Shown here in pieces: positions 6,431 to 15,179 of a stretch of 64,000 nucleotides of DNA. The notes beneath the pieces are model-generated. The model made no database searches, had not been told where the DNA came from, and saw nothing but the letters and a program-made list of their open reading frames with translations. Source of the DNA: CAYOSF01 sp964406605. Lineage in GTDB: Bacteria > Chloroflexota > Dehalococcoidia > DSTF01 > RBG-16-68-14. The position numbers were made by a program, and so were the translations under genes. The stretch covers positions 186,001-250,000 of the forward strand of contig CAYOSF010000004.1 of NCBI GenBank assembly GCA_964406605.1, written 5' to 3'. Numbering within the stretch: the first letter of the stretch is position 1; every line of letters starts with the position of its first letter.

Positions 6431-8005
6431 ATGAGATCGAGACGAATCCTGCTGGCGCTGGCAACGCTCGTTGTCATGGCCGTGGTGGGCGCGATGCTGC
6501 TCTGGCCGGCACCCAGCCCGACGACGGCGACGGGCGGAAACAGCATCGTAACTGCACCGCTCAGTGGCGCGGGCCCGTACACATCGCTGGCGCTGGACGC
6601 TGGTGGCTTTCCCGTAGTCAGCTTCTACGCCACGACCAGCGACGACCTGAAGGTGCTGCACTGCGATGATCCGAACTGCAGCGGTGGCGGCGAGAGCATC
6701 ACTGCCCCGGATACCGCTGGAGATGTAGGCCGGTACACTTCACTGGTGCTCGACGCGAGCGGCAACCCAGTCGTCAGCTACTGGGACTGGACCAACTGGG
6801 ATCTGAAGGTGCTGCACTGCAATGACCCGAACTGCAGCGGGGGCGACGAAAGCATCACATCACACGACACCGCTGGCAGTGTCGGGGACTTCGGCACGTC
6901 GCTGGCATTGGATGCCTCAGGCAACCCGGTGGTCAGCTACCATGACTCCATTGGCGATGACCTGAGACTGCTCCACTGCAACGACCCGAACTGCAGCGGC
7001 GATGACGAGAGCATCACGTCTCCGGATACCGTTGGCGATGTCGGCCTCTGGACCTCGCTGGCATTGGACGCCTCAGGCAATCCGGTCGTCAGCTACCAGG
7101 ACTCCACCAACCGAGACCTGAAGGTGCTGCACTGCAACGACCCGAACTGCAGCGGCGGTGACGAGAGCATCACCTCCCCCGACACGGTGGGCAACGTCGG
7201 GAACTTCACGTCGCTAGAGCTGGACTCGAGTGGCAACCCAGTGATTACTCATGCTGACAACACCAACGGCGTCCTGAAGGTGGTGCACTGCAACGATCCA
7301 AACTGCAGCGGGGCTGATGAGACCATAACCGTCCCCGACACCGACGGCTGGGCGGGTGGAGAGAGTTCGCTGACGCTGGACACGGCGGGCAACCCGGTCG
7401 TGAGCTACGTAGTCTCTTCCAGCGGCGATCTCAGGGTGCTGCGCTGCAACGATCCCAACTGTGCAGGAGGTGACGACAGCGTGGCGTCGCCCGACACTGA
7501 GGGCGCGGTGGGTTGGTCTAGCTCGCTGATGCTGGACTCAGACGGCAACCCAGTCGTCAGCTACTACGACCTCAACAATCGGCGTCTGAAGATACTGCAC
7601 TGCCTGAGCCCGCTCTGCGACGGTGCATTCGATAGCGATGGCGATGGGTGTTTTGACGTGAATGAGAAAGGGATGGACGAGACTCTCGGCGGTCTGCGAG
7701 ACTTCCTCAACCCGTGGGACTACTTCAATCCGACGAATGACGGGCTGAACCGCATCGATGACGTGCTGGCCGTGGTGGACCACTACTTTCTCCGCGAAGG
7801 CGAGCCAGGCTACGAAGATGGAAAGTACGACCGCAGCTACGTAGGACCCAACGACTGGAACTTGGGGCCTCCCGACGGCCAGGTTCTCGTCGACGACATC
7901 CTGCACGCGGTGAAGCAGTACTTCCACGACTGCGGTACGGGCGTGCCAAAGCCCACGGTGTCATCAACCCCAACAGGCACGCCAACGGTGACACCGACTC
8001 CGTGA
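6431..8005 (+). CDS. Secreted protein with seven propeller-like repeats and a dockerin-like C-terminal module
   Basis: 524 residues. Signal peptide (RRILLALATLVVMAVVGAML), then seven repeats of the same kind as the protein at 3957. From about residue 400 there is a different module: DSDGDGCFDVNEKG, then NPWDYFNPTNDGLNRIDD, VLAVVDHYF, and WNLGPPDGQVLVDDILHAVK ending YFHDC. The paired [N/D]xxDGxxxxDD[I/V]L segments resemble calcium-binding dockerin/EF-hand loops. The module recurs in the protein at 28233, with no other similarity between the two proteins. A short Thr/Pro tail ends the chain. It is likely exported and docks through the C-terminal module (inference). Confidence 0.8.
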   Translation: MRSRRILLALATLVVMAVVGAMLLWPAPSPTTATGGNSIVTAPLSGAGPYTSLALDAGGFPVVSFYATTSDDLKVLHCDDPNCSGGGESITAPDTAGDVGRYTSLVLDASGNPVVSYWDWTNWDLKVLHCNDPNCSGGDESITSHDTAGSVGDFGTSLALDASGNPVVSYHDSIGDDLRLLHCNDPNCSGDDESITSPDTVGDVGLWTSLALDASGNPVVSYQDSTNRDLKVLHCNDPNCSGGDESITSPDTVGNVGNFTSLELDSSGNPVITHADNTNGVLKVVHCNDPNCSGADETITVPDTDGWAGGESSLTLDTAGNPVVSYVVSSSGDLRVLRCNDPNCAGGDDSVASPDTEGAVGWSSSLMLDSDGNPVVSYYDLNNRRLKILHCLSPLCDGAFDSDGDGCFDVNEKGMDETLGGLRDFLNPWDYFNPTNDGLNRIDDVLAVVDHYFLREGEPGYEDGKYDRSYVGPNDWNLGPPDGQVLVDDILHAVKQYFHDCGTGVPKPTVSSTPTGTPTVTPTP

Positions 8006-8097
8006 GTTGGTGTGCGCTTCGCGCCGTGGCGAGATGCGTCGTTAGAATCCTTCTCACATTCATGGCCTGCCGGCCACAATGCTCCCGGAGGTGCCTC

Positions 8098-8799
8098 ATG
8101 GAGATCATCGAGGGCGTACACACGATTGAGAGGATGGGCATCGGGCGGGCGTATCTCTACCGAGAGGCCGACCGGCTGACGCTCATCGACGCCGGCCTGG
8201 CCGGCAGCGCGGAGCGCATCTACGGCGCCATCGAGGGCGTCGGCCGCAAGCCGGAGGACCTGCACCAGGCGGTCATCACCCACTACCACAACGACCACAT
8301 CGGCTCGCTCGCCGACGTGATCGACCGCACCGACGCACAGGTACTGGTGCACCCGCTCGATGCGCCGGTTGTGCGCGGTGAGCGGGACATGCCGGGGCCG
8401 AACGCGACCGGCCTCTGGAAGCTCCTGGTGCCGTTGCTCGCTCGCAACATCAAGCAGAGCCGCCCGACCCGCGTCGACCGGGAGCTGGCGGACGGCGATG
8501 AGATCGACCTGGACGGCGGCGCACGCGTGCTGCATGTGCCCGGGCACACGATGGGCAGCATCGCGCTCTACCTACCGTCGAGGAAGGTGCTCTTCTCCGG
8601 CGACGCCGCAGGCCACATCCTGCGGGTCGGGCCGCCGTCGGGCCCGTTCGGGATGTTCAACGAGGACCGCGAGAAGGTGAAGGAGTCGTTCCGCAAGCTC
8701 GCGGAACTCGACTTCGAGGTCGCCTGCTTCGGCCACGGAAAGCCGCTGGACAAGGAGGCGTCGCTGGCGTTTCGGCGGGCGGCAGAGAAGCTGGGGTAG
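8098..8799 (+). CDS. Metallo-beta-lactamase-fold hydrolase
   Basis: 233 residues from the ATG that follows CCCGGAGGTGCCTC; the frame is open further upstream but that part has no homology-like content. Metal ligands: ITHYHNDHIGS (HxHxDH), VPGHTMGSIAL and FSGDAAGH, and a final CFGHGKPL histidine. This is the glyoxalase II-like two-metal hydrolase layout. No signal peptide. Substrate unknown. It starts 92 bases after the repeat protein and is followed by repeat-rich spacer. Confidence 0.88.
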   Translation: MEIIEGVHTIERMGIGRAYLYREADRLTLIDAGLAGSAERIYGAIEGVGRKPEDLHQAVITHYHNDHIGSLADVIDRTDAQVLVHPLDAPVVRGERDMPGPNATGLWKLLVPLLARNIKQSRPTRVDRELADGDEIDLDGGARVLHVPGHTMGSIALYLPSRKVLFSGDAAGHILRVGPPSGPFGMFNEDREKVKESFRKLAELDFEVACFGHGKPLDKEASLAFRRAAEKLG

Positions 8800-9078
8800 A
8801 GAGACGCGGCAGGCCGGTCTGAGCGCAGCGCCCTTCCCGCCAGCGGCGTGAGGGTTGTGGCACCTGTTGTCGAATCCCTTCGATTGTCAGCGCGCGGGAT
8901 GCTACGCGAGATGCTTCCCGCCAGGGGCGGGCCGGCAGCTTCGCTCAGCATGACAGGTCAGCGCCCCTTCTGGATCTGTGAGCCCCGCCGCCCCGGCAGG
9001 ACAAGCCCTTCGACTCGCTCAGGGCGAGCCCTTCGGCCCGCTCAGGATGAACCCGTCCTCAGCACCTACTTCAGCTAG
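8800..9078. repeat. Spacer with TTCGACTCGCTCAGG-type repeats
   Basis: No gene is seen. The right half (about 9004-9052) has tandem copies of the CCTTCGACxxGCTCAGG unit, which is scattered through the window (also 9355-9450, 47126-47245, 54705-54722). Confidence 0.6.
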
Positions 9079-9315
9079 CTAACCTTCGCTCTCCGCGGCC
9101 TCGGTTGCGGGCCGTTTGAGGATGAAGTAGCTGCTCTCCGGGCGCATCAAGGGGAGGATACCGGTCATTTCCCAACCGTCTTTACCCAGCGTCTCCAGGT
9201 AACGGCGGACGAACCCGGTCCGGTGCTCTCCGCTCTGCCGGATGAACTCCACCCCTTCCGCGCTTATCCTGCCCCGAAAATCAACGTAGATGACCTTGTA
9301 CTCCCAAGCGTTCAT
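9079..9315 (-). CDS. DUF4177-like small protein
   Basis: 78 residues starting MNAWEYKVIYVDFRG. The ATG at 9315 is preceded by AAGGAGGTTCGC. The pattern WEYKV...(20-30)...L...G.(D/E)GWE...P is that of the DUF4177 family, here LETLGKDGWEMTGILPL, followed by a SSYFILKR strand. The frame is open for 54 further codons upstream, but these only translate the CCTTCGACxxGCTCAGG repeat array (CPELVEG peptides), so they are not taken as coding. Function unknown. Confidence 0.8.
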   Translation of the reverse strand: MNAWEYKVIYVDFRGRISAEGVEFIRQSGEHRTGFVRRYLETLGKDGWEMTGILPLMRPESSYFILKRPATEAAESEG

Positions 9316-9354
9316 GCGAACCTCCTTGACGGCGGCGCTGAACGGACGGGACCA

Positions 9355-9455
9355 TCCTTCGACTCGCTCAGGACATCGCCCTTCGGCAAGCTCAGGACAT
9401 CGCCCTTCGACGAGCTCAGGGCACAGACCATCGGCAAGCTCAGGGCGCGGCCCTC
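9355..9455. repeat. Tandem array of ~24-base CTTCGxCxAGCTCAGG units
   Basis: Four imperfect units (TTCGACTCGCTCAGG, TTCGGCAAGCTCAGG, TTCGACGAGCTCAGG, ATCGGCAAGCTCAGG) lie just upstream of the DUF4177 gene. Units abut without unique spacers, so it is not a CRISPR. Confidence 0.7.
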
Positions 9456-9494
9456 GCCGGAGCGCGGGGCTCATCATCAGTGTAGCAGGGAACG

Positions 9495-11237
9495 CTAGGG
9501 GTCCTCTTCGACGCTGCCGCCGGTGACCGCGGGCGGCGATCTCGGCGCGGCCGGCAGCGGCCGGCGGTCGACCTTCGTCTCGTCCGCCACCGAGCGCGCA
9601 GAGCCGGCAGCCGGCATCGGGACGGTCGGGGCGGCACGGCCCGCCGGTCCCGGAGCTGCGGCGGGGGCAGGCGCTTGGCTTTCCCCTGTCCCAACATGCG
9701 CATATTCCCTAAGCGGGATCTCGCGCAAGAACAAGGTCAGGATGAAGGCCACCACCGCGATCGGAACCGCCACGAGGAATACGGCGTGGAGGGAGCGTGC
9801 GAACGCCTCAAGGACGCCTGCGAGCACCGGCGCGGGCAGCGTGCGGATTTGAGCGGGGCTTGCCGTGAGTGCACGCGAGCCGAAGCTGGTGATGGCGTCG
9901 CTCGGGACGAGGCGCGGGAAATAGTAGTCGAGGCGGTTGTTGAGAATGGAACCGAAGACGGCAACGCCGAACGCGCCGCCCATGGAACGGAAGAAGTTCG
10001 CGCTCGCCGTCGCAACGCCGAGGTCGCTGAAGGCGACGGCGTTTTGCACCGCAAGCACCATCACCTGCATGACCAGCCCAATGCCGATACCCGTCACGAG
10101 CATGTACGCAGAGACCTCGAGGAGTCCCGTGCCGGTGCCTAGGCGGGAGAGCAAGTACATGCCCGCCGCCATCATCGCCGTGCCGGTGATCGGGAAGATC
10201 CGGTAGCGACCGGTCTCACTGATGAGCCGGCCTGAGATGATCGAGGCGCCAACTACACCCAGCATCATCGGTGTCATGCGCAGGCCGGATTCCGCCGCCG
10301 AGGCACCCTTCACTACCTGGAAGTACAGCGGCATGAAGGCAACTGAGCCGAACATGGCGAGCCCAATGACGAAACCGACGCCACTTGTCACCGTGACGAT
10401 CCGCTCGCGGAAGAGGCGTAGCGGCAGCACCGGCTCCGGGGCACGACCTTCCTGGACGATGAAGAGGCCCGTCAGGATGACGCCGGCCACGGCGAGGCTG
10501 ATGATCATCGGTGAGCCCCAGGCGTACTGCGAGCCGCCCCAGCTCGTCATCAGCAGGAGGCAACTGACGCCGGACACCATGAGCGCCGCGCCGAGGTAGT
10601 CGATCTGGTGTTCGACGCGGCGGTGCGGCAGCCGCAGCACGAACGTGGTCGTGACCAGGGCAAGCGCGCCCACCGGCAGGTTGACGTAGAAGACCCAGCG
10701 CCAGGTCAGGTGGTCGACGAACAGGCCGCCCAACAGCGGGCCCGCGATGCTGGCCAGAGCGAAGACCGACCCCATGTACCCTTGATAGCGTCCCCGCTCT
10801 CTGGGCGAGATGATGTCGCCGATGATGGCCTGCGCCATGGCCATGATGCCACCGGCGCCGAGCCCCTGGAGGCCGCGCGAGGCGATGAGCTGAAGCATGG
10901 ACTGCGAGGCCCCCGCGACGAGGGAGCCTGCCAGAAAGACGACGATGGCGAATTGAAACAGGATCTTGCGGCCGTAGAAGTCGCTGAGCTTGCCGTAGAG
11001 CGGCATGGAGGCTGTCGAGGTGAGGAGGTACGCCGTGATCACCCACGAAAGGTGTTCCAAGCCACCCAAGTCGCCCACGATGGTGGGAAGGGCGGTCGAC
11101 ACGATCATCTGGTCCAGGGCAGCCAGCAGCATGCCCACCATCAAGGTGCCGAAGACGATCAGGATCTGTCGGTGCGAGAGGGGTACCTGACCGCTGCTGG
11201 TGGCGGTGCCGTAGGAGGCGCCTGCTGCCTCAGCCAT
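9495..11237 (-). CDS. DHA2-family (14-TMS) MFS drug efflux transporter
   Basis: 580 residues. The chosen ATG at 11237 (MAEAAGASYGTATSSGQ) overlaps the end of the marR gene by 8 bases; earlier in-frame codons only translate marR sequence. The first membrane segment carries LDQMIVSTALPTIVGDLGG, the hallmark of DHA2 proton-coupled multidrug antiporters, followed by SWVITAYLLTS, LYGKLSDFYGRK (motif A) and RGLQGLGAGG. About 14 hydrophobic segments are seen, then a long Pro/Ala-rich cytoplasmic tail. Translational coupling with the MarR regulator suggests drug- or phenolic-inducible efflux. Confidence 0.9.
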   Translation of the reverse strand: MAEAAGASYGTATSSGQVPLSHRQILIVFGTLMVGMLLAALDQMIVSTALPTIVGDLGGLEHLSWVITAYLLTSTASMPLYGKLSDFYGRKILFQFAIVVFLAGSLVAGASQSMLQLIASRGLQGLGAGGIMAMAQAIIGDIISPRERGRYQGYMGSVFALASIAGPLLGGLFVDHLTWRWVFYVNLPVGALALVTTTFVLRLPHRRVEHQIDYLGAALMVSGVSCLLLMTSWGGSQYAWGSPMIISLAVAGVILTGLFIVQEGRAPEPVLPLRLFRERIVTVTSGVGFVIGLAMFGSVAFMPLYFQVVKGASAAESGLRMTPMMLGVVGASIISGRLISETGRYRIFPITGTAMMAAGMYLLSRLGTGTGLLEVSAYMLVTGIGIGLVMQVMVLAVQNAVAFSDLGVATASANFFRSMGGAFGVAVFGSILNNRLDYYFPRLVPSDAITSFGSRALTASPAQIRTLPAPVLAGVLEAFARSLHAVFLVAVPIAVVAFILTLFLREIPLREYAHVGTGESQAPAPAAAPGPAGRAAPTVPMPAAGSARSVADETKVDRRPLPAAPRSPPAVTGGSVEEDP

Positions 11238-11739
11238 CGCGTCTGTCCGCGGCACGCCCACGGCCGGCGCGATGAGATTGATCGCCGTTCGCCGCCGCGT
11301 CGTCCAGCATGAGCGTATCGGCGACGGCGGTGAACTGCTCGAGCAGTGTTGTGAGCCGTCGCACCGCATCATCTCCCATGCCGGCGAAGACTGGCCCGAG
11401 GTAGGCCCGAGCCGCCGCCTCGATCTCGCCGAGCACGCGGCGGCCCTCCGCCGTGAGAGAGACTCTCACGACGCGACGATCCTCCAGGTCGGCCTGGCGC
11501 TCGATGAGCTCCTGGCGCACGAGGCGGTCGGTCAGGCCGGTCACGGTGGCCGGGCGGACGCTCATCCTTCCCGCCAGCTCGCCGACGGAACACCCGTCGT
11601 CCACCAAGAGCACGTACATGAGGCGGAGCTGCGTCATCGTGAGGCCGCGGTCATCCCAGAACTGAAGCCGGATCGGGTCGGCGACAGCCAGGGCGCGGCC
11701 GTAGGCGCGCATCGCATCCCTAAGCTCCGTCTGGTCCAT
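11230..11739 (-). CDS. MarR-family transcriptional regulator
   Basis: 169 residues from the ATG at 11739 (GAGGG ribosome site); ATG 11751 and GTG 11757 are alternatives. Winged helix: LTMTQLRLMYVLLVDDGCSV, GELAGRMSVRPATVTGLTDR (recognition helix), IERQADLEDRRVVRVSLT (wing with the DxRxxRV signature). It heads the operon with the DHA2 pump and probably represses it. A palindrome overlaps its promoter. Confidence 0.92.
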   Translation of the reverse strand: MDQTELRDAMRAYGRALAVADPIRLQFWDDRGLTMTQLRLMYVLLVDDGCSVGELAGRMSVRPATVTGLTDRLVRQELIERQADLEDRRVVRVSLTAEGRRVLGEIEAAARAYLGPVFAGMGDDAVRRLTTLLEQFTAVADTLMLDDAAANGDQSHRAGRGRAADRRDG

Positions 11740-11769
11740 GGTGTCCCTCATGATCACCCTAGCGAATTA

Positions 11770-11779
11770 TTACGCGTAA
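11770..11779. promoter_or_regulatory. Probable MarR operator
   Basis: TTACGCGTAA is a perfect 10-base palindrome overlapping a TAATAAT-like -10 region on the minus strand, about 20-30 bases before the marR start codons. A second inverted repeat, GCTAA-CTT-TTAGC, lies at 11781-11793. This is a typical place for MarR autorepression. Confidence 0.55.
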
Positions 11780-11894
11780 AGCTAACTTTTAGCCTCATCG
11801 ACACATCACCATGGCGCTGCCGCGCCGGGCGGTAGGTGCGGCAAACGAGGAGCAGCTCGCTGCCGCCGGCGGGACCTGCTTGTTCCAAGTTCCG

Positions 11895-12095
11895 CCCGCC
11901 CAGCTCACCGATGATGCGCGGCAGCGCCGTACTCACGGCGGCTGGGTTCACCGCCGACGCGAACAGGCCGAGCATCGCGCCGGCCAGCACCATGATCTTC
12001 GCACGGCCGGGCAAGGAAGGGCCCTCCCGCAGGCTCAAGGCGTCGCCCTCGCCGGGGCGCGGAGCCTCCGACCCCTCTGGCAGAGGAATGGCCAT
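11895..12095 (-). pseudogene. N-terminal relic of a second MFS transporter
   Basis: From ATG 12095 the frame encodes a Pro/Glu-rich lead, then KIMVLAGAMLGLFASAVN and AAVSTALPRIIGELGG. This matches the first membrane segment of DHA2 transporters. Homology stops abruptly after GELGG; the rest of the frame is unlike any transporter. The gene has been cut to about 67 codons. Confidence 0.6.
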
Positions 12096-12259
12096 GTGGT
12101 CTCGTGGACCGCCCGAATCGGTGCCGTGGGGGCCGCAGTGTGGCGAGGCTCACATACGGATTCGATCCAGTGCCTTACGCTAGAGAGTTCCGGCGGAGTC
12201 GTCGCCGGACAGGTCCCGCCGTACCCACGACGCGCGTTCTCTAGAGAAAGGAAGGACCG

Positions 12260-13069
12260 ATGGAATCACCCTATCGAGCTGCTGAAGACACATACATGGT
12301 CACGACAAACTTCCCCGCCGGCAACTTCGGCATCCTGCCCATCAATTGGTACCTCGTCGAGGCGCAGGAGCCGATCCTCGTCGACACGGGCATGCGGGTC
12401 GAGCAGAAGGAGTTCATGCCCACCCTCCGTTCGCTCATCGACCCGCAGGAGATCAGGTGGATCTTTCTGACCCACGATGACAACGACCACGCGGGCAGCC
12501 TGGGCCAAATGCTGGAGGCGGCGCCGAACGCGAGGCTGGTCACCAACTTCATCGGCTTCGCCAGACTTGCCGACTCGTGGGAGATCCCGATGGACCGGCT
12601 GCTCCTGGTCAACCCCGGGCAGAGCTTCAGCGCCGGCGACCGCGAGCTGACCGTCCTGAGACCACCGATCTGGGACTCTCCCGCAACGCACGGGTTCTAC
12701 GATTCGAAGACCGGCGTCCTCTTCTCCGCCGATGCCTTCGGCGGCTTCGTCCCCAGTCCCGCCCAGGACGTGGCCGACGTACCGGAGACGGACTACGCAC
12801 ACGGATTTCTCACGTTCGCCCGCGCGCTCAGCCCCTGGATGACCCTCGTCGACCAGCGCAAGTTCGACAGCACGCTGGAGGAGATCCGGAGGCTGGGGCC
12901 CTCGACCATCCTGAGCAGCCACGGCCCCGTCGCGCGTGGACGCACCGAGACCCATATCCGGGCGCTGTCCACCGTCCCGTCGATGGAGCCCTTTGTCGGG
13001 CCGGACCAGGCCGCAATGGAGGCACTCATGGCGACGGTAGAGGCAGGAGGCGTGCCCACGCCCGCGTAG
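12260..13069 (+). CDS. Metallo-beta-lactamase-fold protein (flavodiiron/ODP-like)
   Basis: 269 residues, with AAGGAAGG before the ATG. Ligand motifs: FLTHDDNDHAGS (H-x-D-x-DH, as in the diiron domain of flavodiiron proteins), FSADAFGGF and SSHGPVARG. The substrate-side segment GNFGILPINWYLVE and LVDTGM also match this branch. There is no flavodoxin domain. It may be a stand-alone oxygen- or lactone-active hydrolase; the reaction is unknown. Confidence 0.82.
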   Translation: MESPYRAAEDTYMVTTNFPAGNFGILPINWYLVEAQEPILVDTGMRVEQKEFMPTLRSLIDPQEIRWIFLTHDDNDHAGSLGQMLEAAPNARLVTNFIGFARLADSWEIPMDRLLLVNPGQSFSAGDRELTVLRPPIWDSPATHGFYDSKTGVLFSADAFGGFVPSPAQDVADVPETDYAHGFLTFARALSPWMTLVDQRKFDSTLEEIRRLGPSTILSSHGPVARGRTETHIRALSTVPSMEPFVGPDQAAMEALMATVEAGGVPTPA

Positions 13070-13209
13070 GTTCACCGGACGAAGCCAAGCACTAGAGTCC
13101 TTCTTGGCCGGAGGAGGACTCGGTCCGTTTCGGCCGCGCGGCCGGGAGCACACGGGACCACCTCATTTCAACGGATCGCATGAGCCGTGGATAATGTCTG
13201 GGGGGTGTG

Positions 13210-13645
13210 ATGCGGCTCTTCACCGTGCTCGCCGCGGTCATGTTGTGCCTGCTCTTATCCGCCTGCGGCGATGACGGGCTCGAGGGCGGCTTCCGTGGGA
13301 ACGACCTCTCCGACGAGGAGGCGGTCCGGCAGATGGAGGAGGCGGAGCTGGCCTACCTCGACTGCGGCGACTATGAGGGCGCCTACATGCTGCAGGAACC
13401 CTCGTACCGCAGCGCGCGTTCGCTGGAACGATAAACAAGGCTGTCCCGTCTAGCGGAGGCACTCGGCTTCGTACTGCGGGCGCACAAGAACAGCGGGGAC
13501 GCCATGAGCGTCGAAGTAGACGGAGACCGGGCGACGATCACGCGGGCGCGTCTCCATCCAGTACGGCATGACGCCGCTGGCCGGTCTGGTCGTCGAGGAC
13601 GGCGAGTGGAAGCTCGACACGCCAGCGGGCCTGGTCGAGTGTTGA
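13210..13645 (+). pseudogene. Broken lipoprotein gene (NTF2-like)
   Basis: The first part encodes a lipoprotein signal (MRLFTVLAAVMLCLLLSACG, lipobox LSAC) and EEAELAYLDCGDYEGAYMLQ, ending at TAA 13432-13434. Directly downstream in the same frame is EALGFVLRAHKNSGDAMSVE, and then in another frame MTPLAGLVVEDGEWKLDTP ending at 13645. One stop and one frameshift therefore separate three parts of what looks like one small NTF2/DUF4878-like lipoprotein, comparable to the intact gene at 38591. Confidence 0.6.
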
Positions 13646-13820
13646 CCCGCGACACCGAGGGGAACGTTGTCTCAGAGGGAGCGCAGCGGCGCTCCCTCTC
13701 TTCTTGTCGCGACCCCGGCCCGCGGACGGGTTGTTGGTGGCCGGCAGGTTCTCCTCGGGGGCGGTTGACAGCGGTCCCGGCCGCCGCTTAGATCAACGCA
13801 CCATACAAGGAGGGCTACCG

Positions 13821-14906
13821 ATGAAAGCAGCAGTATTCCACGGCCCGAACCAGCCGCTCACCATCGAAGAGGTGGAGCTGGACAAACCACAGGCCCGCGA
13901 GATCGTCGTGCGCACGGTGGCGTCCGGCGTCTGCCACAGCGACCTCCACTTCGTCGACGGCCTCTGGCCCTTCCCGGCGCCCGCCGTCCTGGGGCACGAG
14001 ACGGCCGGCATCGTCGAGGAGGTGGGCGAGCTGGTGACGTCCGTCCAGCCGGGTGACCACGTCATCGGCTGTCTCTCCGTCTTCTGCGGACATTGCGAGC
14101 AGTGCCTGTCGGGCCGCCCATACCTGTGCCGCAGCCGCGAGACGCAGCGGCCGCCGGACGAGCCGAGGTTGAAGTTCGCGAAGGACGGCTCGCCGGTGAA
14201 CCAGTTCCTCAACATCTCCAGCTTCGCGGAGAGGATGCTCCTGCACGAGAACGCGGTGGTGAAGATCAGGGAGGACATGCCGCTGGACCGGGCGGCCCTC
14301 ATCGGGTGCGCCGTCGTCACGGGAGTCGGCGCCGCCCTCCGCACGGCGGCGGTCGAGCCGGGCTCCGCGACGGCCGTGTTCGGTGCGGGCGGCGTCGGGC
14401 TGGCCGCGATCCAGGGCTGCTACATCGCGGGCGCGCGGCAGATCATCGCCGTCGACGTGGTGGAGAGCAAGCTCGGCCTGGCCAAGGAGCTGGGGGCGAC
14501 CCATCTGGTCGACGCCTCGGAGGGCGACCCGGTGAAGAAGATCCGGGAGCTATCGGGCGGAGGCGTGGACTATTCGTTCGAGGCGATCGGGCTGAAGTCG
14601 GCGGCGGAGCAGGCGGTCGGCTGCCTGAAGCCGGGCGGAACGGCGACCGTGATCGGCATGATCCCGGTCGCCGAGAAGGTCGAGATCGGCGCCATGGACC
14701 TGATCAGCGAGAAGAGGCTCCAGGGTTGCAGCATGGGCTCGAACCGCTTCCCCGTGGACATGCCGCGTTTCGTGGAGTTCTACCTGCAGGGCCGGCTGCG
14801 GCTGGACGAGATGATCACCAAGCGGGGCAAGCTGGAGGACGTGAACGAGGCCTTCCGCGCCATGAAGGCGGGTGAGGTGGCGCGAACGGTGCTGATGTTT
14901 GAGTGA
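13821..14906 (+). CDS. Zinc-dependent alcohol dehydrogenase (MDR superfamily)
   Basis: 361 residues from the ATG that follows AAGGAGGGCTACCG. Catalytic zinc ligands lie in ASGVCHSDLHF and GHETAG; the structural zinc lobe is CGHCEQCLSGRPYLC. The nucleotide-binding fold has FGAGGVGLAAIQG. The class resembles bacterial aryl/NDMA-type or class III-like alcohol dehydrogenases using NAD(H). Single gene with its own ribosome site; substrate unknown. Confidence 0.92.
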   Translation: MKAAVFHGPNQPLTIEEVELDKPQAREIVVRTVASGVCHSDLHFVDGLWPFPAPAVLGHETAGIVEEVGELVTSVQPGDHVIGCLSVFCGHCEQCLSGRPYLCRSRETQRPPDEPRLKFAKDGSPVNQFLNISSFAERMLLHENAVVKIREDMPLDRAALIGCAVVTGVGAALRTAAVEPGSATAVFGAGGVGLAAIQGCYIAGARQIIAVDVVESKLGLAKELGATHLVDASEGDPVKKIRELSGGGVDYSFEAIGLKSAAEQAVGCLKPGGTATVIGMIPVAEKVEIGAMDLISEKRLQGCSMGSNRFPVDMPRFVEFYLQGRLRLDEMITKRGKLEDVNEAFRAMKAGEVARTVLMFE

Positions 14907-15179
14907 GGGGGAGCGCCCAGCTTCACCTGGGGGCATCTTCGCTCAGGGAACCGGAGAGGAAACCGACAGATTGCTGGTGAGGGACCAGAGCAGTGATGGG
15001 GCCCGCTACCTCGCGCTCGGCGCCGGGGTTGGCGCCGCCAGTCAGGTGGCACCCCAAGCGCTTTCGCCGGGCTGGTGTGGGCCTGGCTGAACCCCAAGAG
15101 CCGAATCGGCCACTTCACGCATCCGCTCCCCAACTGGTAATCTGGGTGTTGATAGTGTGCGGAAAATCGCCGCTGCTCA
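14907..15179. other. Spacer without a convincing gene
   Basis: One plus-strand frame ends with LNPKSRIGHFTHPLPNW and a TAA at 15138-15140, which could be the tail of a lost gene. No start or domain can be assigned and it overlaps no promoter-like sequence. Confidence 0.3.

Noticed and set aside
9355..9455. CRISPR array
   Set aside because: Units of about 24 bases abut each other with no unique spacers and occur scattered elsewhere.
9316..9477. Longer N terminus of the DUF4177 protein
   Set aside because: The extra codons only translate the intergenic repeat; a proper ribosome site precedes the inner ATG.
13432..13434. Third selenoprotein in the lipoprotein gene
   Set aside because: The stop is TAA, no cysteine is expected there, and a frameshift follows.
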